Of a stretch of 64,000 bases of DNA, positions 1 to 9,928 are shown one piece after another. The notes beneath the pieces are model-generated. The model was not told where the DNA came from. It searched no databases and saw only the letters and a program-made list of their open reading frames with translations. Source of the stretch: Candidatus Solibacter sp. (GTDB lineage: Bacteria; Acidobacteriota; Terriglobia; Bryobacterales; Bryobacteraceae); the NCBI GenBank assembly GCA_013822245.1, contig PNKE01000030.1, positions 44,705 to 108,704 of the forward strand, in the 5' to 3' direction. Each line of letters begins with the position of its first letter. The first letter of the stretch is position 1. The position numbers and the translations under genes were made by a program.

Positions 1-2712
1 ATCGTTCAGCCGTCGCTTGAATCGGTCCGCGAATTCAAAGTCCTCACCGGCTCGTTCTCGTCCGAGTTCGGCCGCGGCGCCGGCGTCGTGTCGGTGTCCA
101 CTCGATCCGGTTCGAACGACCTGCACGGTTCGGCGTTCTGGTTCCACCGCAACATCGCTCTCGACGCCCGCGGCTACTTCCAGACACCGCAGGCGCTGCC
201 CAAGAAGCTTCCTTTCCGCCGCCATCAGATGGGCGCGCAGATGAGCGGACCCATCATCAGGAACAAGATGTTCTTTTTCGCCGACTACGCCGGACAGCGC
301 GAGGTCCGCGGCCTGGACTACCTCAACACCGTTCCCACGGCCGCTGTCCGCAGCGGCAACTTCAGCGACTTCCGCAATGTCGGCTCCGGCGCGTTGATCC
401 AGGTCTGGAATCCATTCACCACGCGCGTCAATCCGGCCAACCCCGCGGGCTTCATCCGCGACCCCTTCCCGGACAACACCATCCCTGGTGCGTTGATCGG
501 CCAGACGGCGCGCAACGTCGCCAGCGTCTACCCCACGCCGAACCTCACCGGCAACTTCAATAACTACCAGTCCGCGCCCATCCGCACCATCAAGGACAGC
601 CAGTACACCGTCCGCATCGACAAACAGGTCTCGGAAAAGGACTCCATCTTCTTCCGCATGCAGCAACAGTGGTTCGATCTCGACGCCCCTCAGGGCCAGG
701 CCAACTGCTGCCTGCCCACGCCCGCCGACGCCGCCGCGAAGTTCAAGCTCGGTCCCTGGGTCGCCGGCATCCAGAACACCCGCCTTCGCACTCACGGCGG
801 CGCGTTCAACTGGAGCCGCGTCTGGAGTCCCACCCTGGTCGGCGAGTTCCGCACCGGCTGGGCGCGGACCAATCCCTCCACGTTCCACTCCGACTACGGC
901 TTCCCGGCGGCCGATTCCCTCGGTATCAGAAACGTCAACCTCACCGACAACTCCACCGGCATCCCGACCATGAACATCGCCGATTTCACCGGCCTGAGCG
1001 GCGGCCCCGGCTTCCTGCCGGCGCGTCCCCGCCAGGTCAACTACCAGGTGGATTACAACTTCTACTGGACCAAGTCCAACCACAACCTGAAATTCGGTTA
1101 CCACGTCGTTCGCCGCGATGTCTCCCCGTTCACCAACGCCGACACGCGCGGCGTCATGAACTTCAGCCGCGGCTTCGTGATGGATCCGGTCGCGCGCACC
1201 GGCGGCAGCGGTTTTGCCGCCATGCTGCTGGGCGTCGTTCAGAGCGGCAGCCGCGGCTTCCTGCTGGGCGTCCCCGGCCTCAAGGTCTGGGAGAACGCCT
1301 GGTTCTTCCAGGACGACTGGAAAGTCAACCGCCGGCTCACCCTCAACCTCGGCGTCCGCTACGAGATCTACTCGCCGGAAACCGAGAAATACGACCGCAT
1401 GACCAGCTTCGATCTCACCAAGCTCAACTTCGCCTACGCCAATGAAGGCGGCTACAGCCGTACGCTGCGCAACACCGACCGCAACAATTTCGGCCCGCGC
1501 TTCGGATTCGCCTACGACGTGTTCGGCAACCAGAAGACCGTCCTGCGCGGCGGCTTCGGCATCAGCTTCTTCCCCGAACCCGTCTCGGCCTCGAGCATGC
1601 TCACCCAGGGTCCGCCTCACCTGTTCAGCGAAAGCTACAGCTACGGCGACTTCCTGACCGACTACTCCGGCGTCCAGCGCATCGAACAGCCCTTCGGCAC
1701 GCTGATCCCGCTGAAGCCAACCTCGACCGCCGAAATCAACACCCGGCGTCCCACCGTGCGCGGCTATTCGTTCGACAATCCGACGCAGTACGCCGAAACC
1801 TGGAGCCTCACCCTCCAGCGCCAGCTCGGCGCCAACTGGATGGGCGAAATCGGCTACGTCGGCAGCCGCGGCATCAACCTCCTGTTCAACTACAACCACA
1901 ACGAAGTCCGCCTCGGCGCGGGCAGCGTCGAGGACCGCCGGCCCTATCAGGCGCTGCGCAGCATCCCCAGCATCACCATCTTCGAGCCCATGAACATGAG
2001 CACCTTCCACGGCATGACGATGAAGCTCGACCGGCGCTTCGCGAATGGCTTCCAACTGCTTGGCGTTTACACCTTCGGCAAGGCCCTCGACTTCGGAGGT
2101 TCAGTCGCCTCCGGCGGCGGAGCCACAGGCGGACCGCAGACGGTGACATGTATCCGCTGCGGCCGCGGCCCAGCGGGCTTCGACGTCAAACACCGCGCCG
2201 TCATCAACGGACTCTACGATCTGCCCTGGGGCAAGGGCCGCAAATGGGTCTCGGACAACACCGTCGCCGATTACATCGTCGGCGGCTGGCAACTCGGCGG
2301 CATCATCACCGGCACCACCGGCCGCCCGTTCAACGTCGGCCTTCAGAACGGCGTCAACAACGGCGCCCCCAGTTGGCCCAACCGCATCGGCAACGGCAAA
2401 CTCGACAGCGCCGATCCCTGGTACTGGTTCGACGCCACGGCCTTCGCCGCTCCGCCGGCGAATACCTATGGCAATGTCTCCCGCGGCGTACTCTACTCGC
2501 CCGGCGTCATCAACATCGACATGAGCGTCGTTAAAACGTTCAGAATCACCGAAAAGGTCGGCTTCAACGTGCGCTTTGAAGCCTTCAACCTCTTCAATAC
2601 ACCCTATTTCGGCTTCCCGAACGCGAACATCGGGTCGCCCACGGTGGGCCGCATCACTTCGCTGGTGGGCGACAACCGGTCACTGCAACTCTCGGGCCGC
2701 GTCAACTGGTAG
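1..2712 (+). CDS. TonB-dependent receptor, Oar-like (5' end outside window)
   Basis: Outer-membrane beta-barrel receptor, probably for import or binding of an oligosaccharide or other large substrate. The frame is open from base 1, so the start and the usual signal peptide and carboxypeptidase-regulatory-like domain lie upstream of the window. The first visible residues belong to the plug: EFKVLTGSFSSEFGRGAG is the motif found at this point in Oar-type receptors of Acidobacteriota. The rest has alternating polar and aromatic barrel strands, NLGVRYE and AETWSLTLQRQLG being typical, and ends in an aromatic residue (VNW), as expected for BAM-dependent insertion. A terminator follows at once. The substrate cannot be told from the sequence. 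Confidence 0.9.
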   Translation: MVQPSLESVREFKVLTGSFSSEFGRGAGVVSVSTRSGSNDLHGSAFWFHRNIALDARGYFQTPQALPKKLPFRRHQMGAQMSGPIIRNKMFFFADYAGQREVRGLDYLNTVPTAAVRSGNFSDFRNVGSGALIQVWNPFTTRVNPANPAGFIRDPFPDNTIPGALIGQTARNVASVYPTPNLTGNFNNYQSAPIRTIKDSQYTVRIDKQVSEKDSIFFRMQQQWFDLDAPQGQANCCLPTPADAAAKFKLGPWVAGIQNTRLRTHGGAFNWSRVWSPTLVGEFRTGWARTNPSTFHSDYGFPAADSLGIRNVNLTDNSTGIPTMNIADFTGLSGGPGFLPARPRQVNYQVDYNFYWTKSNHNLKFGYHVVRRDVSPFTNADTRGVMNFSRGFVMDPVARTGGSGFAAMLLGVVQSGSRGFLLGVPGLKVWENAWFFQDDWKVNRRLTLNLGVRYEIYSPETEKYDRMTSFDLTKLNFAYANEGGYSRTLRNTDRNNFGPRFGFAYDVFGNQKTVLRGGFGISFFPEPVSASSMLTQGPPHLFSESYSYGDFLTDYSGVQRIEQPFGTLIPLKPTSTAEINTRRPTVRGYSFDNPTQYAETWSLTLQRQLGANWMGEIGYVGSRGINLLFNYNHNEVRLGAGSVEDRRPYQALRSIPSITIFEPMNMSTFHGMTMKLDRRFANGFQLLGVYTFGKALDFGGSVASGGGATGGPQTVTCIRCGRGPAGFDVKHRAVINGLYDLPWGKGRKWVSDNTVADYIVGGWQLGGIITGTTGRPFNVGLQNGVNNGAPSWPNRIGNGKLDSADPWYWFDATAFAAPPANTYGNVSRGVLYSPGVINIDMSVVKTFRITEKVGFNVRFEAFNLFNTPYFGFPNANIGSPTVGRITSLVGDNRSLQLSGRVNW

Positions 2713-2735
2713 CCGCGGGCAGAGTCTGACTCGAC

Positions 2736-2770
2736 AGGCCGGGGGCGCCGCACAACGCCTCCGGCCTTTT
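2736..2770 (+). terminator. Rho-independent terminator after the receptor gene
   Basis: A GC-rich stem, AGGCCGG at 2736-2742 against CCGGCCT at 2761-2767, closes a loop of about 18 nt and is followed by TTTT. It lies between the convergent receptor and birA genes and may serve both. Confidence 0.7.
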
Positions 2771-3505
2771 CTATGGGGCCAGCGGACGCACACCGCCGGC
2801 GGTAATCGTCAGCACCTCGCCGCCATCTTTTCGCAGTCTGAGAAACCCGTCCGCCGTCAACCCCGCCGTCACGCCAACCGCCGGGCCGCCCGGCAGATCC
2901 ACCACCACCCGCTTGTCCTCGGCATAGCTCGACATCGCCGTGAACAGCCGCAAAATGGCATCGACGCCCATCGTCTTGAGCGTCCGCGCATGAGCGTCAA
3001 TCGACCCGGCGATCGCCCGCAACAGGAATTCGCGATCGAACTCGGTTCCCGTTTCAATCGCCAGCGACGTGGCAACCGGCCGCAGTTCGTCGGGGAAATC
3101 CGCCTGCGCCACGTTCAACCCGATCCCGGCCAGCACCGCCCCGCCTTCGAGTTGAGCCAGGATTCCTGCCAGTTTCCTGCCCTCCCTGAGCGACAGCACA
3201 TCGTTCGGCCACCGCAGATCGACGGCGATTCCAGCGAACATCTGCAACGCATCGGCCACGGCCACGCCCAGCGCCAGCGTCACCACGGGCAACTCGGCCG
3301 GCGGCAGATCCGGCCGCAGGATCTGTGTGAAATACAGCCCCGTCCGCGGCGGTGAATGCCACACCCGCCCCAATCGACCCTGCCCGGCGGTCTGCTCGTG
3401 CGCCGCGACGACGGTCCCCGCCTCGGCCCCCTCGCGCGCCAACTCCGCCGCCCTCACCATCGTCGACCCGATGGAATCATGCCACTCAATCACGCGCCCG
3501 CTCAT
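2771..3505 (-). CDS. birA: Biotin--[acetyl-CoA-carboxylase] ligase
   Basis: Activates biotin with ATP and attaches it to the carrier lysine of acetyl-CoA carboxylase. The 244-residue protein has the biotin/ATP motif GQGRLGRVW at residues 41-49, then RWPNDVL and GRKLAGIL, and a short C-terminal SH3-like domain. It has no N-terminal HTH, so it is a catalytic-only form rather than a BirA repressor. The ATG at 3505 was chosen because the conserved domain starts there (IEWHDSIGSTM) and because it overlaps the TGA stop of the upstream PIN gene by 4 nt. The open frame extends further upstream, but that part is antisense-like sequence without similarity to the family. No separate promoter is visible, so it is probably co-transcribed with the toxin-antitoxin pair. 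Confidence 0.9.
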   Translation of the reverse strand: MSGRVIEWHDSIGSTMVRAAELAREGAEAGTVVAAHEQTAGQGRLGRVWHSPPRTGLYFTQILRPDLPPAELPVVTLALGVAVADALQMFAGIAVDLRWPNDVLSLREGRKLAGILAQLEGGAVLAGIGLNVAQADFPDELRPVATSLAIETGTEFDREFLLRAIAGSIDAHARTLKTMGVDAILRLFTAMSSYAEDKRVVVDLPGGPAVGVTAGLTADGFLRLRKDGGEVLTITAGGVRPLAP

Positions 3506-3939
3506 CGCCGCCTCCGCCCCGAAGCGCTCCGCCTGATGAAGGTGAGCGCGGCGCGCGGCGTCATCGCCTTCACCGTTGACTTGGCGAACCCGGCCGTATC
3601 GCGCGTCACAATCAGGTCGCAACCCGCCTCCAACGCCGCGCTCGCCGTCACCGCATCCTCGAAGTCGGGCCATCTCCAACTCGACGCTGCTGCCAGAACC
3701 GGCTGGTCCACCGTGGCAATCCGGCACATCGAAAGCAGATCGGATACGAGTTCATCGGCCGTCTCTCGGCCTGCCCGCTTCGCCATCATGTAGTAAATGG
3801 TCGTGACGCAGTGAGCCGACAAGTATCCCTCGACGATGTCGTCCTCGAACGCCACCCAAATCTGCCGGCTGTCCTGAACGTGCTCTGTCCGTTCCAGCAG
3901 AACGTCAAGGATGACGTTGGCGTCGGCAAGGACCTTCAT
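3502..3939 (-). CDS. PIN-domain toxin, VapC-like
   Basis: Putative RNase toxin of a type II toxin-antitoxin pair. The 145 residues match a PIN fold: KVLADANVILDVLL at the N terminus supplies the first metal-binding Asp (D6), DFEDAVTASAAL the middle acidic cluster (around D95) and DLIVTRDTAGF the C-terminal Asp (D114). Its start overlaps the stop of the antitoxin gene by 4 nt, and its own stop overlaps the birA start by 4 nt. The pair sits inside what looks like a housekeeping transcription unit, which is unusual. The RNA target is unknown. Confidence 0.85.
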   Translation of the reverse strand: MKVLADANVILDVLLERTEHVQDSRQIWVAFEDDIVEGYLSAHCVTTIYYMMAKRAGRETADELVSDLLSMCRIATVDQPVLAAASSWRWPDFEDAVTASAALEAGCDLIVTRDTAGFAKSTVKAMTPRAALTFIRRSASGRRRR

Positions 3940-4169
3940 TTAGAGTGCTTCTCGACCAGATACCGCTGGTAGTCTTCCGGATCCGCGCCCTTCAGACTGC
4001 CCTGCCACTTGTCCAGCAACGGCGTCGGCCGCTTCTCCTTCGGCTCCGCGGTGATCTCAAACACGTACGTCTCAAACAGCCGCGAAACCGACGTCTTCCG
4101 CCGCGCCGCATGGCGCTTGATGCGGGCGATCGCTTCGGGGCTGACGCTGAGCGTCAATTTCGTCATCAT
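3936..4169 (-). CDS. Antitoxin of the PIN toxin (DUF6364-like)
   Basis: A 77-residue protein with a ribbon-helix-helix-like N terminus (LTLSVSPEAIARIKRHAARR, then KTSVSRLFETYV) and a charged tail that would wrap the toxin. The N-terminal pattern matches DUF6364-type antitoxins. It is followed directly by the PIN toxin with a 4-nt overlap. Two adjacent ATG codons (4169 and 4166) are possible starts. Both lie inside or beside a perfect inverted repeat that is the likely binding site for autorepression. Confidence 0.8.
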   Translation of the reverse strand: MMTKLTLSVSPEAIARIKRHAARRKTSVSRLFETYVFEITAEPKEKRPTPLLDKWQGSLKGADPEDYQRYLVEKHSK

Positions 4170-4197
4170 ACGTATACTCCACTTCCAGTATACGTAT
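4168..4197. promoter_or_regulatory. Inverted-repeat operator of the toxin-antitoxin pair
   Basis: Two perfect 11-nt arms, ATACGTATACT (4168-4178) and AGTATACGTAT (4187-4197), flank an 8-nt spacer. The AT-rich dyad stands out in a GC-rich region and overlaps the antitoxin start codon. Binding of the ribbon-helix-helix antitoxin here is inferred from the usual layout of such operons. Confidence 0.7.
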
Positions 4198-4213
4198 CGG
4201 TGTCAAGCCCTGT

Positions 4214-5053
4214 TTATGCGAGCGTCAGACGGAAATTGATGTCCACTGACCGCGCCGAATGCGTGATCGCCCCGGCTGACAGAAAATCCGCCCCAGCCTC
4301 GGCGTAGGCGCGCGCGGTTTCCCGCGTGATACCGCCGGAAAGCTCCGTGGTCGCCCGTCCGGCGATGCGCTCGATCCACTTGCGGGCTTCATCGGGCGTC
4401 AGGTTGTCGAGCAGCAGACGCGTCGCGCCGAACTCCAGCGCTTCGTCCAACTCTTCCAGCGTCCGCACTTCAATCTCCGCCGGGATCGACTGCCCCGCAA
4501 CAGCCTTGAGCGCCGCCCTCACCCCGCCGCAGGCCGAGATGTGGTTGTTCTTGATCAGAATCGCGTCATAGAGCCCCATGCGGTGGTTTGTTACGCCGCC
4601 ACAGGCCGCGGCCATCTTCTCAAGCACCCGCAGCCCCGGCGTGGTCTTGCGCGTATCCAGCACCCGGCACTTCGTTCCCGCCACCTCGGCGGCAAACCGC
4701 GCGGCCAGCGTCGCCACCCCCGACAGCCGCTGCATGAAGTTCAACGAAACACGCTCGCAAGTCAGCAGCACACGCGCCGGACCCGTCACTCGCGCGATGG
4801 CGTCGCCCGGCGCTGCGTTGCCGCCGCTCGGGATCAGGATCTCAACGGATGAGACCGGTCCGCGCTCGGCGTGGATGAGAGGGAGGAGTTCGACGCCGGC
4901 AACCGTCATCGGCTCACGCGCGAAATAGGTCCCCGACGCCATGCGCCCAGCCGGCACGGTCAGATTCGTCGTGATGTCGCCCGCGCCGATATCCTCATCC
5001 AGCGCCCGCCTTACAGCCGCGATGACATCGGGATGCGAGGCGTCGAACTTCAT
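4214..5053 (-). CDS. nadC: Nicotinate-nucleotide pyrophosphorylase (carboxylating)
   Basis: Converts quinolinate and PRPP to nicotinate mononucleotide in de novo NAD synthesis. The 279-residue length is normal. Visible family signatures are [11 protein letters not shown] near the N terminus, [16 protein letters not shown], the [10 protein letters not shown] phosphoribosyl-binding stretch, [15 protein letters not shown], and [16 protein letters not shown] near the C terminus. Its ATG overlaps the valS stop by 4 nt, so the two genes are translationally coupled. No nadA or nadB is present in this window. Confidence 0.95.
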   Translation of the reverse strand: MKFDASHPDVIAAVRRALDEDIGAGDITTNLTVPAGRMASGTYFAREPMTVAGVELLPLIHAERGPVSSVEILIPSGGNAAPGDAIARVTGPARVLLTCERVSLNFMQRLSGVATLAARFAAEVAGTKCRVLDTRKTTPGLRVLEKMAAACGGVTNHRMGLYDAILIKNNHISACGGVRAALKAVAGQSIPAEIEVRTLEELDEALEFGATRLLLDNLTPDEARKWIERIAGRATTELSGGITRETARAYAEAGADFLSAGAITHSARSVDINFRLTLA

Positions 5054-7749
5054 TCGCCCAGCTCCGCCAATGCCGCGCGCTGCTGCGCCAGTTCCGACTC
5101 GTAGTTGGCCAGTTTCTCCTTGATGCCGTCGATCACGTGCGCCGGCGCTTTACTGACAAACGCCTCGCTCGAAAGTTGCCTCGTGCTGCTGCCGATCACC
5201 TTTTCCAGTTCGCCGATGCGCTTGGCCACGCGCTGCCGGATCGCCTCCACCTGTGTTCCGGAAAGAGTCAGCGTCACGGCGAATTCAACCGACGCCGAAC
5301 TGGACCCGGCGGGTTTCGACGGCGGGTTGATCTCGAATCTTCCACCTGCGAGAGCGTCGAGGATGGCATTACCGGAGGCGGCGACGGCGGCGGCCCGCAC
5401 CGAGGACGTCTCCACGCAGCCTTCCACCTTGGCATTGGGATCGATTTTGTTGTCGGCGCGCAAACCGCGGGCTCGCGTGACCATCTCCTGAAGCAGGGCG
5501 AAATCGGATGCAGCCTGCTCGTTCTCCACCGCCGCGCCGGCCTGCGGGAACGCCGCCATGCAGATCGACTCGGGGATCGCCGGCGAGGGCTTCACCAGCC
5601 GCTGCCAAAGCTCCTCAGTCAGGAACGGCATCACCGGATGCAGCAGGCGCAACGAGGTCTCAAACACCCGCAGCATGTTGGTCAGGTGCGCCCGCGCCGC
5701 CTCAGTGTCGCCCGAGTCAAGCGCTGTGTTGATGCGGAGTTTCTTGATCTCGACATACCAGTCGCAGAACTCGTCCCAGAGGAAGCCCCAGATCAGGTCG
5801 GCCACCTCGTGGTAGCGGTAGTTGTCCTGCGCTGCATTGACGCGCGCGGTGATGTCGTTGAGGCGATGGAAGATCCAGAGGTCCTCCATTGCCACTTCGC
5901 CGCCGGCCTTCGCAGGACTGGTGATCGCTGCCTCAACCGCGTCCATCTCCAGCGATTCGACCCCCACCTTCTCCATCTGCATGAAGATGAACCGCGCCGC
6001 GTTCCAGATCTTATTGGCGAAGGCGCGCGAGCTGACCATGCGCTCTTCGCTGAGAACGATGTCGGTGCCCGGCGCCGCGCCGCGCAGCAGCGAGAACCGC
6101 ACGGCGTCGGTGCCGTACTGTTCGGTGACGATCAGCGGATCGATCGTATTGCCCTTGGTCTTTGACATCTTCTGGCGCTCGGCATCGCGCACCAGGCCGT
6201 GGATGTAGACCGTGCGGAACGGCACGTCGCCCATCATCTCCATGCCCAGCATGATCATGCGGGCGACCCAGAAGAACAGGATGTCGAAGCCGGTGATCAG
6301 CAGCGTGGTCGGATAATACGTCTTCAACTCCGGCGTCTGGTCCGGCCAGCCGAGCGTCGAAAACGGCCACAATCCGGAGCTGAACCAGGTATCCAGGACA
6401 TCCGAATCCTGCCGGATCGATTTCGAATGGCAGTGCGCGCATTCCGAGGGATCCTGCCGCGCCACGGTGGCTTCGCCGCAGGTTTCACAGTGCCAGGCCG
6501 GGATGCGGTGGCCCCACCAGAGCTGGCGCGACACGCACCAGTCACGGATGTTGTACATCCACTCGTTATAGGTTTTGGTCCAGTTTTCGGGGACAAACTT
6601 GATGCGCCCGTCCTCGACGGCCTGGATGGCCGGTTCGGCCAGCGGCTGCATCCGGCAGAACCACTGCTTCGACACCAGCGGTTCGACCACAGCCTTGCAG
6701 CGCTGGCACTTGCCAACGCTGAGTTTGTGCGGCGCGGTCTTCTCAAGCAGTCCCTGCGCATCCAGATCGGCCAGCACCCGTTTACGCGCTTCGTAGCGAT
6801 CCAGCCCGGCGTATGGGCCGGCGGCATCGGTCATCTCGGCGTTCAGGCCGATCACGGCCACATGCGGCAGGTTGTGCCGTTTGCCGACTTCGAAGTCGTT
6901 CGGATCGTGCGCCGGTGTGACCTTCACCACGCCGGTGCCGAACTCCGGATCGGCCAGTTCGTCGAGGATGATGGGGATTTCGCGCTGCATCAGCGGCAGT
7001 GTGACGGTGCGGCCGTGGAGGTCTGAATAGCGCTCATCCGACGGGTTGATGGCCACGGCCGTGTCGCCCAGCATGGTTTCGGGGCGCGTGGTGGCGACGG
7101 TCAGGAACCGGCCTTCGAGGCCCGAAACAGGGTACTTGATGTGCCACAGGTTGCCGTCGGTATCGTCGTGGACCACTTCGAGGTCCGACAGCGCCGTGTG
7201 ACAGCTCGGGCACCAGTTCACCATGTACTCGCCGCGGTAGATCAGGCCCTTTTCATAGAGGCGGACAAAGGCTTCGCGGACGGCGCGCGACAGGCCCTCG
7301 TCGAGCGTGAAGCGGTTGCGCGACCAGTCGCAGGAGTCGCCGATGCGCTTCATTTGATTGAGGATCGTCGATCCGTACTGTTCCTTCCACTGCCAGACTC
7401 GGCGTTCGAACTCATCGCGGCCCAGGTCATGGCGGGTGATGTTCCCGGTTTGCTTGAGGTTGCGTTCCACCACCATTTGAGTGGCGATGCCGGCGTGGTC
7501 GGTGCCGGGCAGCCACAGCGTCTGGTCGCCCTTCATGCGGTGCCAGCGGGTGGTGACGTCGATCTCGGTGTGTTCGAGCATGTGCCCGATATGCAGGCTG
7601 CCGGTGACGTTGGGCGGCGGGATGACGAGGGAGAAAACCTCGCGGTCCGGGTCGCCGCTCGCGGGAGCGTGGAAGAAGCCGCGGTCGATCCAGAACTGCG
7701 CCCAGTGCGGCTCAAACCGCTGAGGCTCATAGACTTTCTCAAGCTGCAT
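5050..7749 (-). CDS. valS: Valyl-tRNA synthetase
   Basis: Class Ia aminoacyl-tRNA synthetase of 899 residues. It has the HIGH signature (SLHIGHML) near residue 50, an editing (CP1) domain, zinc-finger-like cysteine pairs (WCPSC; CQRC; CETC/CAHC), [20 protein letters not shown], and the KMSKS loop as KMSKTKGN. The C terminus has the valine-specific helical arm rich in E, Q and L. The start at 7749 ([16 protein letters not shown]) is the conserved ValS beginning. The frame stays open upstream, but that part has no family match. Transcribed divergently from the histidine kinase gene. Confidence 0.96.
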   Translation of the reverse strand: MQLEKVYEPQRFEPHWAQFWIDRGFFHAPASGDPDREVFSLVIPPPNVTGSLHIGHMLEHTEIDVTTRWHRMKGDQTLWLPGTDHAGIATQMVVERNLKQTGNITRHDLGRDEFERRVWQWKEQYGSTILNQMKRIGDSCDWSRNRFTLDEGLSRAVREAFVRLYEKGLIYRGEYMVNWCPSCHTALSDLEVVHDDTDGNLWHIKYPVSGLEGRFLTVATTRPETMLGDTAVAINPSDERYSDLHGRTVTLPLMQREIPIILDELADPEFGTGVVKVTPAHDPNDFEVGKRHNLPHVAVIGLNAEMTDAAGPYAGLDRYEARKRVLADLDAQGLLEKTAPHKLSVGKCQRCKAVVEPLVSKQWFCRMQPLAEPAIQAVEDGRIKFVPENWTKTYNEWMYNIRDWCVSRQLWWGHRIPAWHCETCGEATVARQDPSECAHCHSKSIRQDSDVLDTWFSSGLWPFSTLGWPDQTPELKTYYPTTLLITGFDILFFWVARMIMLGMEMMGDVPFRTVYIHGLVRDAERQKMSKTKGNTIDPLIVTEQYGTDAVRFSLLRGAAPGTDIVLSEERMVSSRAFANKIWNAARFIFMQMEKVGVESLEMDAVEAAITSPAKAGGEVAMEDLWIFHRLNDITARVNAAQDNYRYHEVADLIWGFLWDEFCDWYVEIKKLRINTALDSGDTEAARAHLTNMLRVFETSLRLLHPVMPFLTEELWQRLVKPSPAIPESICMAAFPQAGAAVENEQAASDFALLQEMVTRARGLRADNKIDPNAKVEGCVETSSVRAAAVAASGNAILDALAGGRFEINPPSKPAGSSSASVEFAVTLTLSGTQVEAIRQRVAKRIGELEKVIGSSTRQLSSEAFVSKAPAHVIDGIKEKLANYESELAQQRAALAELGE

Positions 7750-7855
7750 GGGGAAAACCCAGTTTATCATGGGACCGTTTAAGCTCCTCCAAATGGCCAT
7801 GGAATGGACTAACGGGAGCGGCCCGGCCTGCCGATGAATTGATTGGGCCCGTATC

Positions 7856-9856
7856 ATGCGATGCCAGCGTCCAGTTTTCGTGGCAATCTTGCTCCTGCTT
7901 GCTGCCGCAAGCAGCCAGGCCCAGGACTGCCCTGAAGCCGCGCGCGCGACGATGACCATCGCCGAGGTCCGCCAGGAGGCGGCCGGGCAGCGAAAAGGGA
8001 AGCCGGTGGTTGCCATCTGCGGACAGGTGACGCTGCGCCCTGGCGACCTGCCGGATGATCCGGGCAACTTCTACATTCAGGACTCGACGGGCGGCATCTC
8101 CATCCTCGCCGTCAAACCCGAGCGTTATAACTACGGGCAGTGGATCTCAGTGCGCGGGCGGATTACGTCGCTTTCCACCGATGAGCCGGAGGTCGAGGCG
8201 TCGGAACTGTCCTCGGCCGGGCCGGGCCGGATGCCGCCGCCGAAGCGGGTGAGCATGGCGGAGCTGTCCGTCGGCCGCCACGACGGCTTGCATGTTTCGG
8301 TTGTGGGGATGGTGGCTAAGTTGTCCGCCAGCGATGTCCGCGACGATGTCGTGCTTCAGGACGGAGACCAGAACGCCGAAGCCTATGCCCGGCGTCTCCG
8401 CGGCGCGCCGGTGGTGCTGCCCGAGGTGGCGCCGATCGGCAGTTGGGTCGAGGTCCGGGGCGTCGCCATGCCGTCCGCCTCCGCCGCCATGAGCCGATTG
8501 CGAATGCGCGGACCCCAGGACCTTCTCCTTCTCGCACGCCCGCCTTTTACCGCTACCCGCGCGGGGCGCATCGCCGCCGGCGTGTCGTTGATGGTTGTCC
8601 TGCTCGCCGCCGTCTGGATCTGGACCCTGCGCCGCAGCGTCCATTCAAAGACCTCGGAGATCCGAGGGCTGCTGACCCGCGCCGAAGAGGCGTCACGGCT
8701 CAAGTCCGAGTTCCTGGCCAACATCAGCCATGAGATCCGCACGCCTCTCCATGGCGTTATCGGTCTGCAGGAGATGGCGCTGCGCGAGAGCATGGACGAC
8801 GGCATCCGGCGTTACCTTGAGATGTCGAACCAGGCCAGCCGGCACCTGCTCTCGCTGCTGAACGATGTGCTGGACTTGGCCGCCATCGAACGCGGGGCCA
8901 TCCAGGTCGGTTGTGAGCCGATATCGCCCGCTGCCGTGATGCGCGATGCGGCCGGGATGTTTTCGGCGTCGGCCTCGGGCAAATCGTTCATGATCGAAGT
9001 CGAGGATCACGGGCTGCCCGGCCGGGTCATGGGCGACAGGATGCGGCTCACCCAGGTCCTGGCCAACCTGGTCAACAACGCGGTCAAATTCACGGATAGG
9101 GGCGAGGTGCGCGTGTCGGGCCGCGCCCGGCGCGAAGGCGCGTCCTGGCGGCTGACTTTTGAGGTTGCCGACACCGGCATCGGGATAGCCCCGGCCGATC
9201 AGAAGCGGATCTTCGAGGAGTTCCGGCAGGCCGATGGATCGATCCGCCGCCAGTATGGCGGCAGCGGCCTCGGATTGGCGCTGTCGGCGCGGCTGGTGGC
9301 GCTCATGGGGGGCGCCATATCGGTCGAAAGCGAGCAAGGCGCGGGGTCTACGTTCCGTTTCGATATCGTGTGCCCCGCCTGCGCCGGCGGCGAAGCCGTC
9401 CAGGCCCCGGCCGCCGGGGACCAAACGGCATCCAGGCGGCTGCACTTGCTGCTGGTCGAGGACAACCGGCTGAATCAGCTTGTCGCTTCGAAGCTGCTCG
9501 AGCGCGATGGGCACTCGGTCGATATCGCCGAAAATGGAATCGCCGCCCTGGCCGCCTTCTCGCGGTCCCGCTACGATGTCATCTTGATGGACATTCAGAT
9601 GCCCGGCCTCGACGGCCTCTCAGCGGCCAGGGAGATCCGCAAGCGTGAAGAGGCAGGGGACCGGACGCCGATCCTGGCGCTGACCGCGCACAATGGCCGC
9701 GAGGACCACCTGTCCTGCACCGAAGCCGGCATGGACGGCTTTCTGTCCAAGCCGTTCAGCCGGGACCAGTTGCGCGATGCGTTGGCGTTGCTGCCTCGCG
9801 CCGGCGAGCCGCGGACGCCGGGTCCGGCGGCGGATCCGACGTTCGCGAATCGCTAA
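7856..9856 (+). CDS. Hybrid sensor histidine kinase / response regulator with periplasmic OB-like domains
   Basis: A 666-residue membrane-bound sensor. Residues 1-22 form a signal peptide or membrane anchor. Residues about 30-230 hold two OB-fold-like segments ([15 protein letters not shown]... and [13 protein letters not shown]...). One membrane helix follows (about 241-260, [15 protein letters not shown]). The HisKA motif [15 protein letters not shown] has phospho-acceptor His292, and an HATPase_c domain carries [16 protein letters not shown] and GGSGLGLAL. The C-terminal receiver domain has phospho-acceptor Asp579 ([10 protein letters not shown]) and Lys632. No output partner lies next to it. 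The periplasmic OB-like part suggests sensing of a small ligand or oligosaccharide, but the signal is unknown. Confidence 0.9.
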   Translation: MRCQRPVFVAILLLLAAASSQAQDCPEAARATMTIAEVRQEAAGQRKGKPVVAICGQVTLRPGDLPDDPGNFYIQDSTGGISILAVKPERYNYGQWISVRGRITSLSTDEPEVEASELSSAGPGRMPPPKRVSMAELSVGRHDGLHVSVVGMVAKLSASDVRDDVVLQDGDQNAEAYARRLRGAPVVLPEVAPIGSWVEVRGVAMPSASAAMSRLRMRGPQDLLLLARPPFTATRAGRIAAGVSLMVVLLAAVWIWTLRRSVHSKTSEIRGLLTRAEEASRLKSEFLANISHEIRTPLHGVIGLQEMALRESMDDGIRRYLEMSNQASRHLLSLLNDVLDLAAIERGAIQVGCEPISPAAVMRDAAGMFSASASGKSFMIEVEDHGLPGRVMGDRMRLTQVLANLVNNAVKFTDRGEVRVSGRARREGASWRLTFEVADTGIGIAPADQKRIFEEFRQADGSIRRQYGGSGLGLALSARLVALMGGAISVESEQGAGSTFRFDIVCPACAGGEAVQAPAAGDQTASRRLHLLLVEDNRLNQLVASKLLERDGHSVDIAENGIAALAAFSRSRYDVILMDIQMPGLDGLSAAREIRKREEAGDRTPILALTAHNGREDHLSCTEAGMDGFLSKPFSRDQLRDALALLPRAGEPRTPGPAADPTFANR

Positions 9857-9928
9857 CGAATTCCCTGCCGGCGGCCGATGATATAGGTGTGGGCCGCTGT
9901 CCGGTCCTACACTGACGCAGTTGGCGCG

